Shown here: one piece after another, positions 24,696 through 35,785 of the stretch
How the letters are laid out: each line of letters starts with the position of its first letter
How positions within the stretch are numbered: position 1 is the first letter of the stretch
Origin: Ephemerocybe angulata
Lineage: Eukaryota; Basidiomycota; Agaricomycetes; Agaricales; Psathyrellaceae
DNA length: 64,000 nucleotides
NCBI GenBank assembly: GCA_013368325.1
Contig: JAACJK010000019.1
Coordinates: 42,621-106,620 of the forward strand
Direction: 5' to 3'
Notes under the pieces: generated by a model
The model's database searches: none
The model's input: only the letters and a program-made list of their open reading frames with translations
Told to the model about the DNA's origin: nothing
Program-made: the position numbers and the translations under genes

Positions 24696-27600
24696 ATGCC
24701 CTCTTCAAACGGAAAGCGATCAAAGGCAGCCCCTTCCAATGGATTAGAGGAAAATGAACTTCTAACAAGAGTCCTTCGCTCGTTCCCGTGGTTTACGGAT
24801 GTCGCCCTCTGCAATCCAGATATCACACTCGCCGTGCAGCGAGTACCGTCAGAGTCTGTGGCTTATGAGGCTCTAATATCAGTGCGTTATGGAATGACCT
24901 ATACCGTCGTACTTTTTCACAACATTATGATAGACATTGATCAAGAACATATCCCGGCATCAACTCAGCGGGCCCTCTTCCCCTGTAGGTTGGGTACGAG
25001 ACCACCTTTCCGAGAAAGGGACCTTCCGACCTTCAGCGTTCAAGAGTAACGAGCGCACCAGCCGTCTGGCTTCCTTCCTTCTGGAATATCGTCTTCTCGA
25101 TGTCATAATGGCCTTGGGTGTCGGATTTTCAAGTTTTGGTCGGCTGGAACGACAAGCTATCCCGATCCCTCCCAAGATGGTATGCACATATCACTTTTCA
25201 AGGTTTAACTTCGATTCTGAAATGGTGATTAGTATTTCTCTTTATTTTCCGACTGGCCTTCCCTTTTGCGCAATGGCTTGGAATTACTTCGACAAGTCGA
25301 ATGGCAGGACACTGCTGGTGTGTGTGTGCCTGGTTCGTGCGATCAGACAGCGACTATACTGTTATCCCTCGCGCGTCGCAGTGCCTCTATCGAGTCGCAT
25401 AACATACTCTCCAACTTTGAGGCTGCTGCGGCGTATCTTAGTCTGATTTCCAAGGTTAGTCGACTTTCCACTCTATCCCGATGAGAGTTCGAAATGTATT
25501 TGATAATACGAAATAGGGCCTTGCCGAGTTACCCTGTACCATGGTCGAATTCAAGTCATTCTTAATTAAAGTCACGTAAGTGCCACTCACCATTCTACTC
25601 TCTTCCATGTATTCAAATGTCGTGCAGCAATAATACTTTCCCAGAGCAATGGGATAACTTGATGCGTTGCTTGAAATCCCCGCACTCGTTTAAGCTGCCA
25701 TTACATCTTAGTCTGGGTTTCTCTCCCATCTGCCTTTTCCTCCCATCGAACCTGATTACGAAGGACCTAAATCGAGGGATGATCCTGCAGGTGAGATCTC
25801 ACCAGTGATTTAACGCCCAAGATATAGCTAAGCAGAACTCCAAAATAGATGTGGCAAGGTATCGGAGGTGCTCTACCTTCCATTCTAGCCACCATCAATC
25901 GTGAAATATGGGCAGCCCTGTGTGACATGGGTCTAGGTTTGCATCCCCCGATTCCTCGTCTTCAGGTTCTCTTCCGCAGGTTAGAAGACGTTATCAACTT
26001 CACCTTGATCTCACCAGCAGATGCCAGCTGGCTATCCGGGGGTCAGTCTACTCCTCGAAGTAACGCGCAATCAACTAACTGGAATCATCCTAGGACCGAC
26101 ACCTTCTTCAAGCACGGTCAGAGACGGAGCCACAGGGATCTCCAACCTCGCTGCACCGCCAATCAGTGCCAACAACGGGATCGTCAACCGGATTGGTGAA
26201 AACGAAAGCGCGCCAGTGGGTTTGATGGTCCTCATGTCATAGCGAGCTACAACCTGAACAACAAATGTTAGATCACACCAAGGCGTAGTCCCCGGGGACA
26301 TCTGGGCGGTGTTGTATTTTCAGTGCAAGGGGCCCTTTCACTTTCAAACCAGCGTACCTCCAGTTCCTCAAGAAGCCGAACACAGGTTCCTAGGGCTCCG
26401 AGTGCTAACGCTCCAAGCCAGGCCACTGCGGTCTCGGGGTCGGCCAGGAAGCGAACCTCTTCCACTGCTGGGCTTGACCCAGTGCCCGATGTCCCCGTGA
26501 AGAGAAACAGAGTGGGCTCTTCGCTTGAAGGGGGGATTATAACAGAGGTCATTGACCTGACCATCGAAACAGTGCGTGCATCGCGGCAGCGAGTCTCAGC
26601 TGATCACCCAGACTGATGTGTTTCCAGGCTCCTCCTCCAGCCATCGATTTGAAACTCCCCCAAGTATTACCTGTAATGCGGCACGTTTAGCTATCTTTTC
26701 TAGCATCCCTCTGACGTTCCGCAAGGTTGGGTACCCCTCCATTACTACTTACCTCCGAAATATTTCGAATTCGGAGCTTCAAATCTTCGCTTCCCACTAC
26801 CTGGTGAGCTGACCCGGTCGGCGTCTGCTTTTACGCTCTCTCACCCCCGCCATAGTATCAAGAGGAGGTGGCATGGCACAATAACATTGCGAGTGCTATG
26901 ATGGGTCACCCTGCGCACCCATTCGAAATCGGCGCGTCTTTCCAAGAAGTTAACGGCGAATTCTTCCGGTCACCCGCACAGACACAATCGGCACTAAGCA
27001 AAAATCACTTAGTGTTCCAGGAGGTAGAATCGGGAACCGTACCTGCACTCGATGAGGCATACCTGGGCGCCTTCGCCGCCTTAGATCAAGTTCGGGATAT
27101 CGTAGGTTCGTGCTTAATGTCCAAATGATGGCTAGTGACGAGCGGGACTCATACGATCTGCTCTTTGATAGATTTTACTGGGCACCCTGGAGGAAGAAGA
27201 GTAGCCCATGGAACACTTCGACAAGTTATACAAGCCGCGAGGTCTGATACCTCTTACGTGCTTCAGGCCCCAGATATACCAAGCTCAAGCATCGCCCACC
27301 TACCCGCTAGTATCTCTTCAGACCTCGTCGCTTGGGACCTTACAATTGACCAACCTTGGTGCCGACGACACCGAGAGAAGCCTCGCAGCTTGATGCTCTG
27401 GGTATCTGTATCTCTCAAGGGCGCATATACTCCCTTTAAAATCCCTGACAATGGATTTGGGCTATTTATCCGTGTCTCTCACGGTTCGCAGTGGATCGTG
27501 GTCGCGCGCCCCAACGATTCTTCCCCAAGCGCTTCGGCCCAACTTTCGTATCTGAGTCACTTTCGACGGCCGGGGCTGGACCTCGACCTGTCCTCAGTAC

Positions 27601-28481
27601 GGCTAGACGCGTTCCACGCGCGTTCTGGTACTTGCGTGTATGTTACCAGTGTAATAATCTATCCGGGCCCGCTCACTCAACGTACTCTTTAGCGTACTTC
27701 AGCCAAACACGCCGTATGCTGTTATTGCAAGCGATGACTCTATCTGTGAGATGGGCTACTATATAGCAACATCGTCCCTCCGTAGAACTTGCTATGGGTT
27801 CCTCCATTCTTTCGCAACTCTACCCCACGACAACAACCCCACCCACGACGTAGCGTGGACCATCTTGTGCAGATTGGTTCATTACTACCATATGGTTTAC
27901 ACTGGCGGCGTGTTCTCTTCGAGCCCCCACGGTGAGTAGATACTGCGTATGAAGTCGTTGTGAATTTAGAGGGTTGACGCTTGCGGCCTGTAGGGACAGA
28001 ATGCGCACATGTCCCCAACATCCTGGATCCGACTGGCCTCCTGGACCTACTGTCTCTAATTAACATCATCGAGTTGGCGGAGCTCCTAAACTACGCCAGC
28101 TACGAAGTCGCCGACGGATCCCCACCCGATTATCGGTCTCGGCACATTCTTGAAGTACGGCGTTTGTCGAGGGATATTGTGAAGTGGCTAGAGTCCCATC
28201 TGCACCTCCAAACCCAGGGTGGGCAGCCATTGGATCTCACTACTGACATATGGCACCCCTACATTGCGCGGCAGCTCAAAGCGACCATGTATCACGCAGC
28301 TCAAAACGAGAGAAAGTCAACAGGAAGTGTCACCCCTGACGAAATGAGGAGGCTCATACGACAAGTCTATTCTGAGACCTCTCGTGTACGTATTCACCTC
28401 GATCAGCTGGCTGGCTGGGTCCCAGTCTCTTTTGAATGGGCTGATATTGTACCCTTTACGGTCTCGCTTGCCGCATCTTAA
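24696..28481 (+). CDS. JmjC-like protein lacking the metal-binding residues
   Basis: Thirteen exons: 24696..24984, 25037..25179, 25233..25454, 25517..25575, 25628..25790, 25849..26041, 26094..26219, 26324..26571, 26612..26803, 26856..27105, 27172..27637, 27693..27931, 27994..28481; about 1025 residues. The start at 24696 is preferred over an in-frame upstream Met at 24435 because that region overlaps the DAAO 5' end. The C-terminal domain aligns with the gene at 3154: G(L/F)xxFxRV..G...W.VA.P, then about 75 residues later P-x-T-P-x-AVI and a chain like GGHF. Where the other protein has H-x-D, this one has K718-x-P720 (TPFKIPDNG), and the third histidine is Tyr792 (PNTPYAVI). No central acidic tract; a Ser/Arg-rich linker ends in EVIDLTIE. 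Likely a non-catalytic relative. Exon joins around 26220, 26571 and 27105 are the least certain. Confidence 0.6.
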
Positions 28482-28757
28482 TCGCATCGCATTGTCGCCG
28501 TGACTTGTCGTCCCCTAGCTTCGTACATATCTCAACCACTGATATCTCTTTACATCCATCTTTACCATCCACAATAGACCTTGTTCTCATCGAAAGAAAG
28601 TCGAACCAGGCCATATGATAGGACAAATGAATCAGGAAAGGGATGATATAACCAAAGAGGCACGGTCTACTGGGATAATCTAAGTATACTGAGCTTACAG
28701 CACGTCACGGCTCCGATCTGCGTCGTGCGTTGAGGGCGGTTGGGCGGTTGGATCCTG

Positions 28758-29663
28758 TTACTGGCCCGCCGACACTGAGCTTCCGCTCCCAGCGCCTCCC
28801 TCGTGCTCTACGGAAAGCTTTACTCGCTTGGCCGGTGGTGGTTCGATGTCATCGTCCCCTGGGCGCTTCAAGCCCGAGCCTGATGCCTCGGCAACTAATG
28901 GTAATTCAGCTCAATCAGTAAGGCAGAAAGATGTCAAGACGGCCACGTACCGGTGAGATCTTCCTGAACTTTCGGGTCTTCCCAGAGTATCCTTCTACCC
29001 TCGGACAGCTGCGATGGATTAAGTCATACAGCTCCGAGATGATGATAAAACGACAACGCATACCTTGGTTCTCAATGCGACGTACTCCATGAGAAGCTCT
29101 CGTTTCTTCTGGAGCCCCTTGCTTAATTCAGCGCGGGCGTCCGTCAGCGATTTCCCAGCGGATTTGTAGCGAGAACTGGCAGCTAAGAGGTGGCCCGTGA
29201 AGCGATCGACTGTATTGACTTGGTTCTTCAGATAGCGGCCTAAGTTATGAATTCGGAGATTGTTTTCATCGACTGTCGTCTGAAGAATGTGGCGATGCTC
29301 AATGAGAGATTCGACCATTCTTTCAAATCTTCAGGACGGGACGTGAGGTATGAGATCGGAGAGCTGGCTTACGAGTTGACAACCTGGAGATCCTTCGCCG
29401 CAGTCGTTGGAACCAGAGATAAAGATATCTTTTGTGTTTCCCCGAGCTCAATAATAGCTCCATCATCACACATCAGTGGACATGGTTGCCTATTAGAAAT
29501 TCTCGTAGATGAGCAGTGTGTGCAAAGCAGATGTCCTGTCACTTCGATGAGTACCGTAGATAATATTAATCTGAAGGGGGACAAACTCACCGCAACTGAT
29601 ACGCACGGCTCCTCGATTCTCAGGGTGGAAGGGCTTCATGCAGTCCCCACACAGCGCGTGCAT
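28758..29663 (-). CDS. Small RING-finger / coiled-coil protein
   Basis: Five exons on the minus strand: 29663..29591, 29535..29373, 29328..29064, 29008..28951, 28894..28758; about 231 residues. The N-terminus has C5-x2-C8, C24-G-H26-x2-C29-x2-C32 and C43-x3-C47, a C3HC4 RING with one extra residue in the last pair. Residues about 75-160 form a coiled coil (LIEHRHILQTTVDENNLRI and following), and the tail holds a basic PPAKRVKL patch that could be a nuclear signal. The N-RING / coiled-coil / tail design and size resemble Zip3/HEI10-type crossover E3 ligases as well as generic small RING proteins; I cannot decide. A gene of the same design lies at 31119-31862 in opposite orientation. Confidence 0.65.
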
Positions 29664-30096
29664 GTTGAAACCTGAAAGTGGGCGAAAAGTGGGAGGAGGA
29701 GGAAGATAGAGAAAGATAGAAGACCATTGAGATCTGAATTTGAATGGCGTTCGTCAGACATAAAGCCACAGCTGCCACAGAGCCACAGCGAGACGCAAGT
29801 GCGGTGTACAAAGCCTTTGTCACCAGGATCGCTGAGAACGTGTCTGACCATGAGCGTTGCACCAGTACAAGATGATCACCAGGACGCCTTGAGGCTGCGT
29901 CTCTTTCTTAGGTCGCTGCCTATAAACTAGGTCCATCCGAGTCGGCCTCGTGTGCGCTATACTTAGCACGCGCCAAGCCTTCAAGATCGGCGACGCGCTA
30001 CCACGCGTCAAAGGGTTCAGCAGCATCACAACGTAGGTAGACGTTCTTTCATTCAGTTCTTCATTCAGCCTCCTCGTATCGGAATATTCCCCTGCA
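29664..30096. other. Divergent intergenic region
   Basis: 433 bases between the RING gene (minus) and the 30097 gene (plus). It has a short GGAGGAGGAAGATAGAGAAAG purine stretch near 29692; nothing else recognisable. Confidence 0.35.
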
Positions 30097-30623
30097 ATGT
30101 CTCGTCGCTCACCGGTCCTGCAGGTCTCGGTCTCTCGCAGTTTGGTCAAATTCAAGGTGAGTAAAATCCCGCGGGCTACGACCTTCACCTGCCAATATGT
30201 TGACTCTTCTCACCTTAGCCGGTCCTTAAGCACCTGCCTGCGATCCACTATAGCTCAAATCATAACTCACCTAGGGCTGTGTCCATTCCAACATTAGCGA
30301 ATCCTGGAGGCATAGATCGATTTCCATGTGTCGAATCGGTCCTCGGCCCTCATGCTCATATTGAAAGTTCCACCGTCGATATTCAAGACGCGAAGGGCAA
30401 GACCCATTCCTTTGTTATATTCTACCAACGGGGTGGAGGCTTAGAGGTCAACCAGGCTATACAGAGCCTTGTACCAGGGTCCCAATGGAAAGGTTCTTTC
30501 ATCGTCATGATGGTCGGAAAAGGTATCCCTTTCATTGGACTCAGGTCGGCGCACCGGCAACTCGCCAGTGGCGCACTGCAAAAGTACGATCTCTTCCTCT
30601 TAGTGTCTCCCCGCGCCATGTGA
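30097..30623 (+). CDS. Hypothetical protein, 154 residues
   Basis: Two exons, 30097..30156 and 30219..30623, joined across a 62-base GTGAGT...CTTAG intron in phase 0. The start MSRRSPVLQVSV is followed by a globular-looking sequence with alternating hydrophobics (THSFVIFYQRGGGLEVNQ, WKGSFIVMMVGKGIPFIG), suggesting a compact beta-rich fold. No signal peptide, membrane segment, zinc motif or known catalytic motif is seen. It sits between two RING/coiled-coil genes. Function unknown. Confidence 0.55.
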
Positions 30624-31118
30624 GATAACAAGTCCACCTTTCCAGGTTCTTTAGCGATGCCTCTGGAACCTCGTCCCTCACCACCTCACTCCTCACATCC
30701 GCTGCTTTGTAAGAGGAATTATCCGACCTTCGCTTCACAAGGAGTCGTTGACACCCTCTTTCTAGGCTACTTCACAGAGCGTGTCGCGCTTCTGCATTGT
30801 CTTTTTCGTCTTTGGTTCATGATCAGTAGTTACAGATATAAATTCCTCCATTCTGTTCATTTCAAAAGTGAGGCCAACCTGAAGTCGAAGGCATTCTGAA
30901 GCCAATCCCCCTAATTGTATTCTAATGGGCTCTTTGTCGCGTGACGTCACCACTCGGGCTCAATTCCAAAATGGCCAAACAAAGGAACTGCCAAAGTATA
31001 CAAAGACTCGCGACTTGGAGGACTCATTCTACACTCATTCTACCCCCTCCTGCGTCTAACCATCCACACCCTCATAACCTAACCTTTTCATCGAATCGTC
31101 CGCTGCTATCTCGACGAA
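30624..31118. other. Intergenic region
   Basis: 495 bases with no supported gene. Just upstream of the 31119 start is a C/A-rich stretch (CCATCCACACCCTCATAACC), which may be promoter or 5' leader. Confidence 0.35.
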
Positions 31119-31862
31119 ATGCCGACAGAAGGCCATCAAGAAGGGGAGGTCCTGACCTTAGCCTGTGCTGAATGCAAGGTCGGAGTGTTGCGAGACGAGC
31201 AGCTTGTGACGCTTATCTGTTGTGGTAAGTATCCTTTCTTAGTCTCAGGGCTTTCGCTGCTCACGTACCTCAGGGAAGCTTATGTGTTGGACTTGCCGCG
31301 GGAAGATAGGGGCCGACGTCTACATTTGTCCTTTGTGTAACGACACCTTCGAAGTCGGCCCCGTGTATTTCACGGGAAAGTCTACCGATGCTACCGACGT
31401 TCTAGGTCGGGAAAGGGATAAAGTTCGTGAGTGCCTCCTCCAAAGGTTTGTCATTTGGTTATTTCCTACCTATCCGTTACTGATAATCATTAGCAACCCT
31501 GTGTATCACGCCGTCTTGAAGGACCTCGAGGATACGAAACGTATGCTTCTCGATCAGCAACAGACTTTGGATTTGCAGCTCGTGGCGCACTGCAAGCTTA
31601 ATGTATCACACAAGAAGGGGCTGGACAGGATCGAGGCTATCAAGGAAGACACCAAATCTCTGCGCAAGGTCGTGAAGTCTCTGCAGGAGGCGACTGAGCG
31701 CGTCAAGAAGGAGAACGTTGAAATACGGGCTCGTATCGAAGCATTCAAGTCTGAAGTACGTCTCTCCCACCACTTACTGGTCCTCGGCTTAACCTAATCA
31801 TTATAAAGGGTGCCGGGATGGAGGATATCTTAACCCGCCTCAACGTACCTACCGATGACTAG
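31119..31862 (+). CDS. Small RING-like / coiled-coil protein with altered histidine ligand
   Basis: Four exons: 31119..31224, 31274..31445, 31494..31755, 31809..31862; about 197 residues. N-terminal metal site: C16-x2-C19, C35-G-K37-x2-C40-x2-C43, C54-P-L-C57. The spacing is that of a RING, but the histidine position is Lys37, so the site is C3KC4-like. Residues about 95-180 form a long coiled coil ending EIRARIEAFKSE. The intron at 31446 uses a GTTTGT donor, chosen because the nearer GTGAGT at 31427 would break the frame. Same design as the gene at 28758-29663. Function unknown; a small E3-like or structural protein is possible. Confidence 0.6.
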
Positions 31863-32605
31863 TGCAGTAGAAGGCTCCATCGGCGCTTTGGGCTCAGCTT
31901 TCGTGCTGGGTTCAGCTTTCCAGGTTCCTCTGATGGCAGGGTCCGTCGCTCATGTCGTAGAATATGTCCATACTTCCATATCGTGTTTCATGTAACTAAG
32001 CCTTCTCTCTACCCACTGCAATCCCCATCATGCGATCTGAATGAGTTTCTGGAGAATGGAATATCTTTGACTGTATACTCTAGATTTTTAATCATCGTTT
32101 CTTCGTCCCGGTAGCCTTGCGCCAAGTTCGTTTGCTCAGTTCGTTAACTCAGAAGCGGTGAGGGTGGCATATAGCAGTGGCGACCAACCCTTCAGGTGCG
32201 CCACTCGCGGGTCGACGAAGGTCAAGCAAGACGACTCGCCAAGAGCGGTCCAAGCAGGAGAGCAGCCATAGGGACAGTGGAAGTGATCGTCTCGATGAGG
32301 TAACTTCTGGGCGCTGGAGGCATACCTCATCCCGGGCGAACCTGGGCGCCCATTGCGGAACGGGAGCGGAGGTTCATTAGCCTTATGACATCATAGGCAG
32401 GTATTAGGCGCCCAGCCGCGAGCGCTTCAGCACAAAGCAAAAGATCGCTAAGTGCTCCCAGGTGCAAAATCAGTTGAATATAAGTTACTTTGATCTAAGG
32501 AGGCGCAAAACGGGGGGTATTACAAAATAAGGGCGCGGGGAAGAGGAATGGCAAATGAGAATTTGAAGAGGCCCAGTAAGAGCGATAAAGCTATATATCA
32601 CGGAG
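31863..32605. other. Intergenic region
   Basis: 743 bases with no supported gene. A 20-base motif GAGGTAACTTCTGGGCGC near 32298 recurs in inverted orientation near 39347 with one extra base; both lie downstream of the two HCC-repeat genes. Confidence 0.4.
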
Positions 32606-33070
32606 TTAAGCAAAGAGGACGATGGCAAGAATGACACAGGCAAGGAAAGTGTTCCCCATAATACATAAGAAAAATGCAACTAGAAGTAAAATGGGGAGTC
32701 GGAACGGGTACTCCGAGTCGGGACCGGTCGCAGGACGAACGATGGCAGGCTGATTGCCTGACACCTTGGGCAATGTGTGGTTGCAGCTCTTGATGGATAG
32801 CCTGCAAGGCAAGCAGATCTCTACGTGTTTAGTGTATGGGGAAAGGCGGTTTGATATGACGACGCCGCATGCGTCAGCGAATCGTCGGCATGGCTTGCAG
32901 GCCCGAAGATGGTCAGCGTAGAAAGTCATCTCGTGCTGCGAGGGAGCCCGTGGATTGGCGATGACCTCCTTCTTGCACCGCTCGATGGTGTCAAGGCAGC
33001 GAGGACAGGACTCCGGATGGGCGAGGTAGTCCTCTCTCGGTACTCCGACCTGTTGAAGTACAATGCACAT
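32606..33070 (-). CDS. HCC-repeat membrane protein (unrecognised family), copy 1
   Basis: Single exon on the minus strand, about 154 residues. Three copies of the motif H-x3-C-x2-C-x6-C: HPESC..C......C (18-32), HLRACKPC......C (54-68) and HVEICLPC......C (82-96). A fourth, degenerate copy may precede the start, since in-frame codons upstream read SHGDMC before a stop. The C-terminus is strongly hydrophobic (about 122-154) and can form two membrane segments, ending at the stop. H-x3-C-x2-C is the zinc-binding core of bacterial anti-sigma ZAS/zf-HC2 domains, but I know no eukaryotic family with this tandem form. A diverged paralog is at 39516-40166 on the same strand. The start is the first Met after an in-frame stop; an upstream exon is possible. 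Confidence 0.6.
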   Translation of the reverse strand: MCIVLQQVGVPREDYLAHPESCPRCLDTIERCKKEVIANPRAPSQHEMTFYADHLRACKPCRRFADACGVVISNRLSPYTKHVEICLPCRLSIKSCNHTLPKVSGNQPAIVRPATGPDSEYPFRLPILLLVAFFLCIMGNTFLACVILAIVLFA

Positions 33071-33087
33071 GTCTCCATGGCTCGCCC

Positions 33088-33289
33088 ATTGTTCTCTTCA
33101 TCTTCACATAGGCGCTGCCTCTTTCAAACTTTTCTATTGTTCTAATGCTTCTTTGTTCTATATATATCCACGATCACATTGTTCATTCATTCCATCGTTT
33201 CACATATATCACACAGCATTGTTCTCACTTCTATTGTTCCATATTCGTACGTACTTTATTGTTCTCCCGATATGGATCGTCTATTGTTC
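33088..33289. promoter_or_regulatory. Cluster of seven ATTGTTC motifs
   Basis: ATTGTTC occurs at 33088, 33136, 33178, 33218, 33233, 33258 and 33283, plus TTTGTTC at 33152. The cluster lies immediately upstream of the minus-strand HCC-repeat gene starting at 33070, so on that strand the word reads GAACAAT. ACAAT is the core of HMG/Sox-type (MATA_HMG) DNA-binding sites, so regulator binding is conceivable (inference); an old minisatellite is the alternative. Confidence 0.45.
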
Positions 33290-33309
33290 CACACAGTATA
33301 TAGTCTACA

Positions 33310-33419
33310 CTGCAAGTGGGTAGTTCCCTTATCGAACTATCTCCCACTTGCAGGTGCGTCATGCTGTATTTCTCTTTATCTAACTTAACTAATACATCGA
33401 ACTATCTCCCACTTGCAGT
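33310..33419. repeat. Hairpin with a duplicated 3' arm
   Basis: CTGCAAGTGGG-TAGTTC (33310-33326) pairs with GAACTA-TCTCCCACTTGCAG (33334-33353). The right arm, with ATC before it, is repeated at 33397-33419. It may be a transposon end or MITE relic. Confidence 0.6.
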
Positions 33420-34736
33420 GGCTTCAACGACTTATAAACTTAGCAGTTTATCACGACCCCCCTTAAGTCCACGACACATGTAACGACTGCGGAGCAGCAT
33501 GGCATGCACTCCCGTAGGTGGGTTCGAGTGCGAGGTTGCTTAGCCATGGCTGAGTTGGAGTGCTGAAAACAGGTATCAATTAGAATTAGTCGAAGAAGAC
33601 TGTCAGTGGTCAGCGGGTATACGCACGTTCGGCTGGGGATGGGATGGACGACGGTTGCCGGGGACTCGTTGATGATACATGGAATAGAGGTCAAGCTGTC
33701 CGTTCTTCAAAGCTTTTAAGATAAAAACCCACTGTGGCATTAAACTTAATATGAGATCCATGCCACCATATTAGTGACCAGGGCCCATACGGGCCAATGC
33801 CACCATAGACGGTCAGTAGTGACCAGGGCCCATACGGGGCCACTAGAGATGCGTGATTCTTCCCAAAATGGCGTCGTCGGAAACGGCTGCGTCTGGGATG
33901 CGTAGTCTGGGCTGCGTAGATCGCACATTAGGCTGAGGATGGCACCTAGCCTAGACCTTGAGGACGTCTGGACACGGCGAGAGTGATCCTTGCGCATTCG
34001 CGCAGTTTCTGCCGGATTCGTGTCGTAGGCTATACGAGGTACGTCGGTCTGGAAAATTGGTCTGTGCGTGGTGCTGACGCACCTTGAGCAGGTGCTGCTC
34101 GACACCAGCCGGCCCACATCCCAACACGCCGACGAAAGCATTCGCCATTCCCGAAACCATCCGCCGCGTTCCGATTCGATGGGCTGGGGGGTTGGCATTC
34201 GTGACCTAGGCTTGATGCTGGTGCAATTTAGATTGATGTACTGCGAGTTGTACACCTGGTGAGTCCATCTTCGAAATATGCGTAGCCTTGAAGCTGACGT
34301 ACCTAAGCCCTGACGCAGTCGAGCACCGGTGGTCGTTGACCCTCCCGCTCGGTCGAGCGCACGTTGGCTTCGTTGTGAGAGGATAGAGGTATGAGATCCG
34401 ACGTGAGTAAATGGCTCTATACAACGAATCGGTACGTACTCGTGCTCTACAGCTAGCACCAATTGCACCACCGCATTTCGCTGCTCTCGATTTTCGTAGG
34501 CTACAAATCTCTGGTAAGCGGAATGCTGACTGACTTTGTATGTGTCGGTAGGAACGTCGAGACCGACAGTATAGACGGAGAATCGAGGATGAGGGAGCGA
34601 TGGCAGTACGGGGAAGGAAGAGGTGCTTGATGATCGATGGCTACCCGGCGGCAGTCCCGTCACTGGTGCAGAAGCCAAATAAGCGCGCGATCTAATCAGC
34701 CCAGCATCATAATCGCCGCGTTGCTCCCACGACATG

Positions 34737-35365
34737 TCTTCCCCAACGCCCACCACCTCCTTATCCTCCCCCTCGGCCACCTCCCCATCGAGCCAAACAC
34801 AGCCAAGGAACCCATCTCTCTACGTCTCTATAAGGTTCTGAGCACCAATTTCGACGACGCGGGAGGCTTTGGGCACGCTCTCCGAGCTCTACGGGACACC
34901 TGACGGCGAAGGCGACGGCGACGGTGCACTGATTGGAGAGCATGCGGCGAAGACGTAGGAGCTTGAGGAGGGATATGGAGAATACGCTCGCAGAGAGCGG
35001 TGCGACGTTTGTCCAGGCTCTGGGTGAGGTCGAACAGGTGCGTCTGCCGTTCCACAGGAAAGTTATCACCGGGCTAACTCGTTTACTGTTAGAGCGTCCT
35101 CGAGCCTTTCTCCTCCTTCACGCAGGAGAAGCAGGATGGTATCAAGACTCTCCTCGATACCCGCGTCGCCGCGCTCATCGAAGGACACACCACCTCCCTC
35201 CTTGACGAATCCGGCCTTTTTCGGCGTCTACCAAACCATCGAGCACCCGCCCAACACCTCCGATCCGCTGTCCCACTTCCCCGAGCCTGTACAGGCCATG
35301 ACCGACGCCATGCGTCGTGTAGCCCTCAAACCCATCACCTACGACCGACTCTACGAAACAGGTCA
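34737..35365 (+). pseudogene. COG6: COG6 pseudogene (N- and C-terminal pieces, middle missing)
   Basis: COG6 is a subunit of the conserved oligomeric Golgi tethering complex. From 34737 the frames give in turn MSSPTPTTSLSS..., PISLRLYKVLSTNFDD, TREALGTLSELYG and RRSLRRDMENTLAESGATFV, which follow the order of a normal COG6 N-terminus but need at least three frame changes. An intron-like GTGCGT...TGTTAG (35041-35094) leads into LEPFSPSFTQEKQDGIKTLL and VYQTIEHPPNTSDPLSHFPE, which match the COG6 C-terminal region. The several hundred residues between are absent. Retained intron-like sequence points to a DNA-level copy. Normal COG6 is about 650-850 residues, so this locus cannot be functional. 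Confidence 0.65.
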
Positions 35366-35417
35366 GTCATAGCTTCATTAGATTCGGTCCAGGAGTACTT
35401 ACGATGTGATCCACAGC

Positions 35418-35745
35418 TAGCTTTGACATCGCCGCCAGACACCCGCTCATCGTCAAACCCGCTGCTCAACGTCCTCGGCGGGCCGTCGAACTACGAAGTC
35501 GATGTGCGGAACCTCGCCAAGGCGACCGGGCAGCGCGAAGCGACGCCGCCCCCGCCTGCGGCCCCACCCGAGAGCGAGGACGAGGAGGCGGCCAAGGCGG
35601 TGAAGAAGGAGGAGGAGGCGCCCGAGGGCGGCGCGAAGAAGAAGAAGCGGAAGAAGAAGAGCGTCGCGCAGGAGTACTACGACACGAACGACCCGTTCAT
35701 CGACGACTCGGAGCTTCGCAGGCCGGGTGTGCAGGGCATGTGGAA
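35418..35745 (+). pseudogene. HPC2/ubinuclein (HIR complex) gene fragment
   Basis: After an intron-like GTCAGT...CCACAG, one frame reads NPLLNVLGGPSNYEVDVRNL, a lysine/glutamate-rich linker, then YYDTNDPFIDDSEL, the signature of the HUN/HRD domain of HPC2/ubinuclein, the Hir-histone chaperone subunit. The match stops directly after DDSEL, where the normal domain continues. No start or rest of the gene is present. It abuts the COG6 fragments, suggesting a mosaic insertion. Confidence 0.5.
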
Positions 35746-35785
35746 GGTACGTTCCGATTGGCTTGGGGAGGTCGATATATAAGCT

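Larger units (their letters stand above)
33071..34736. other. Gene-poor region with short repeats
   Basis: 1.67 kb. Contains the ATTGTTC cluster (33088-33289), the hairpin with repeated arm (33310-33419) and a duplicated TGCCACCATA...AGTGACCAGGGCCCATACGGG block (33761-33795 and 33799-33842). A long minus-strand frame (33746-34780) is open but matches nothing I recognise. Confidence 0.4.

Noticed and set aside
33746..34780. 344-codon minus-strand open frame
   Set aside because: No recognisable domain, includes a direct repeat and runs antisense into the COG6 fragment; length alone is not enough.
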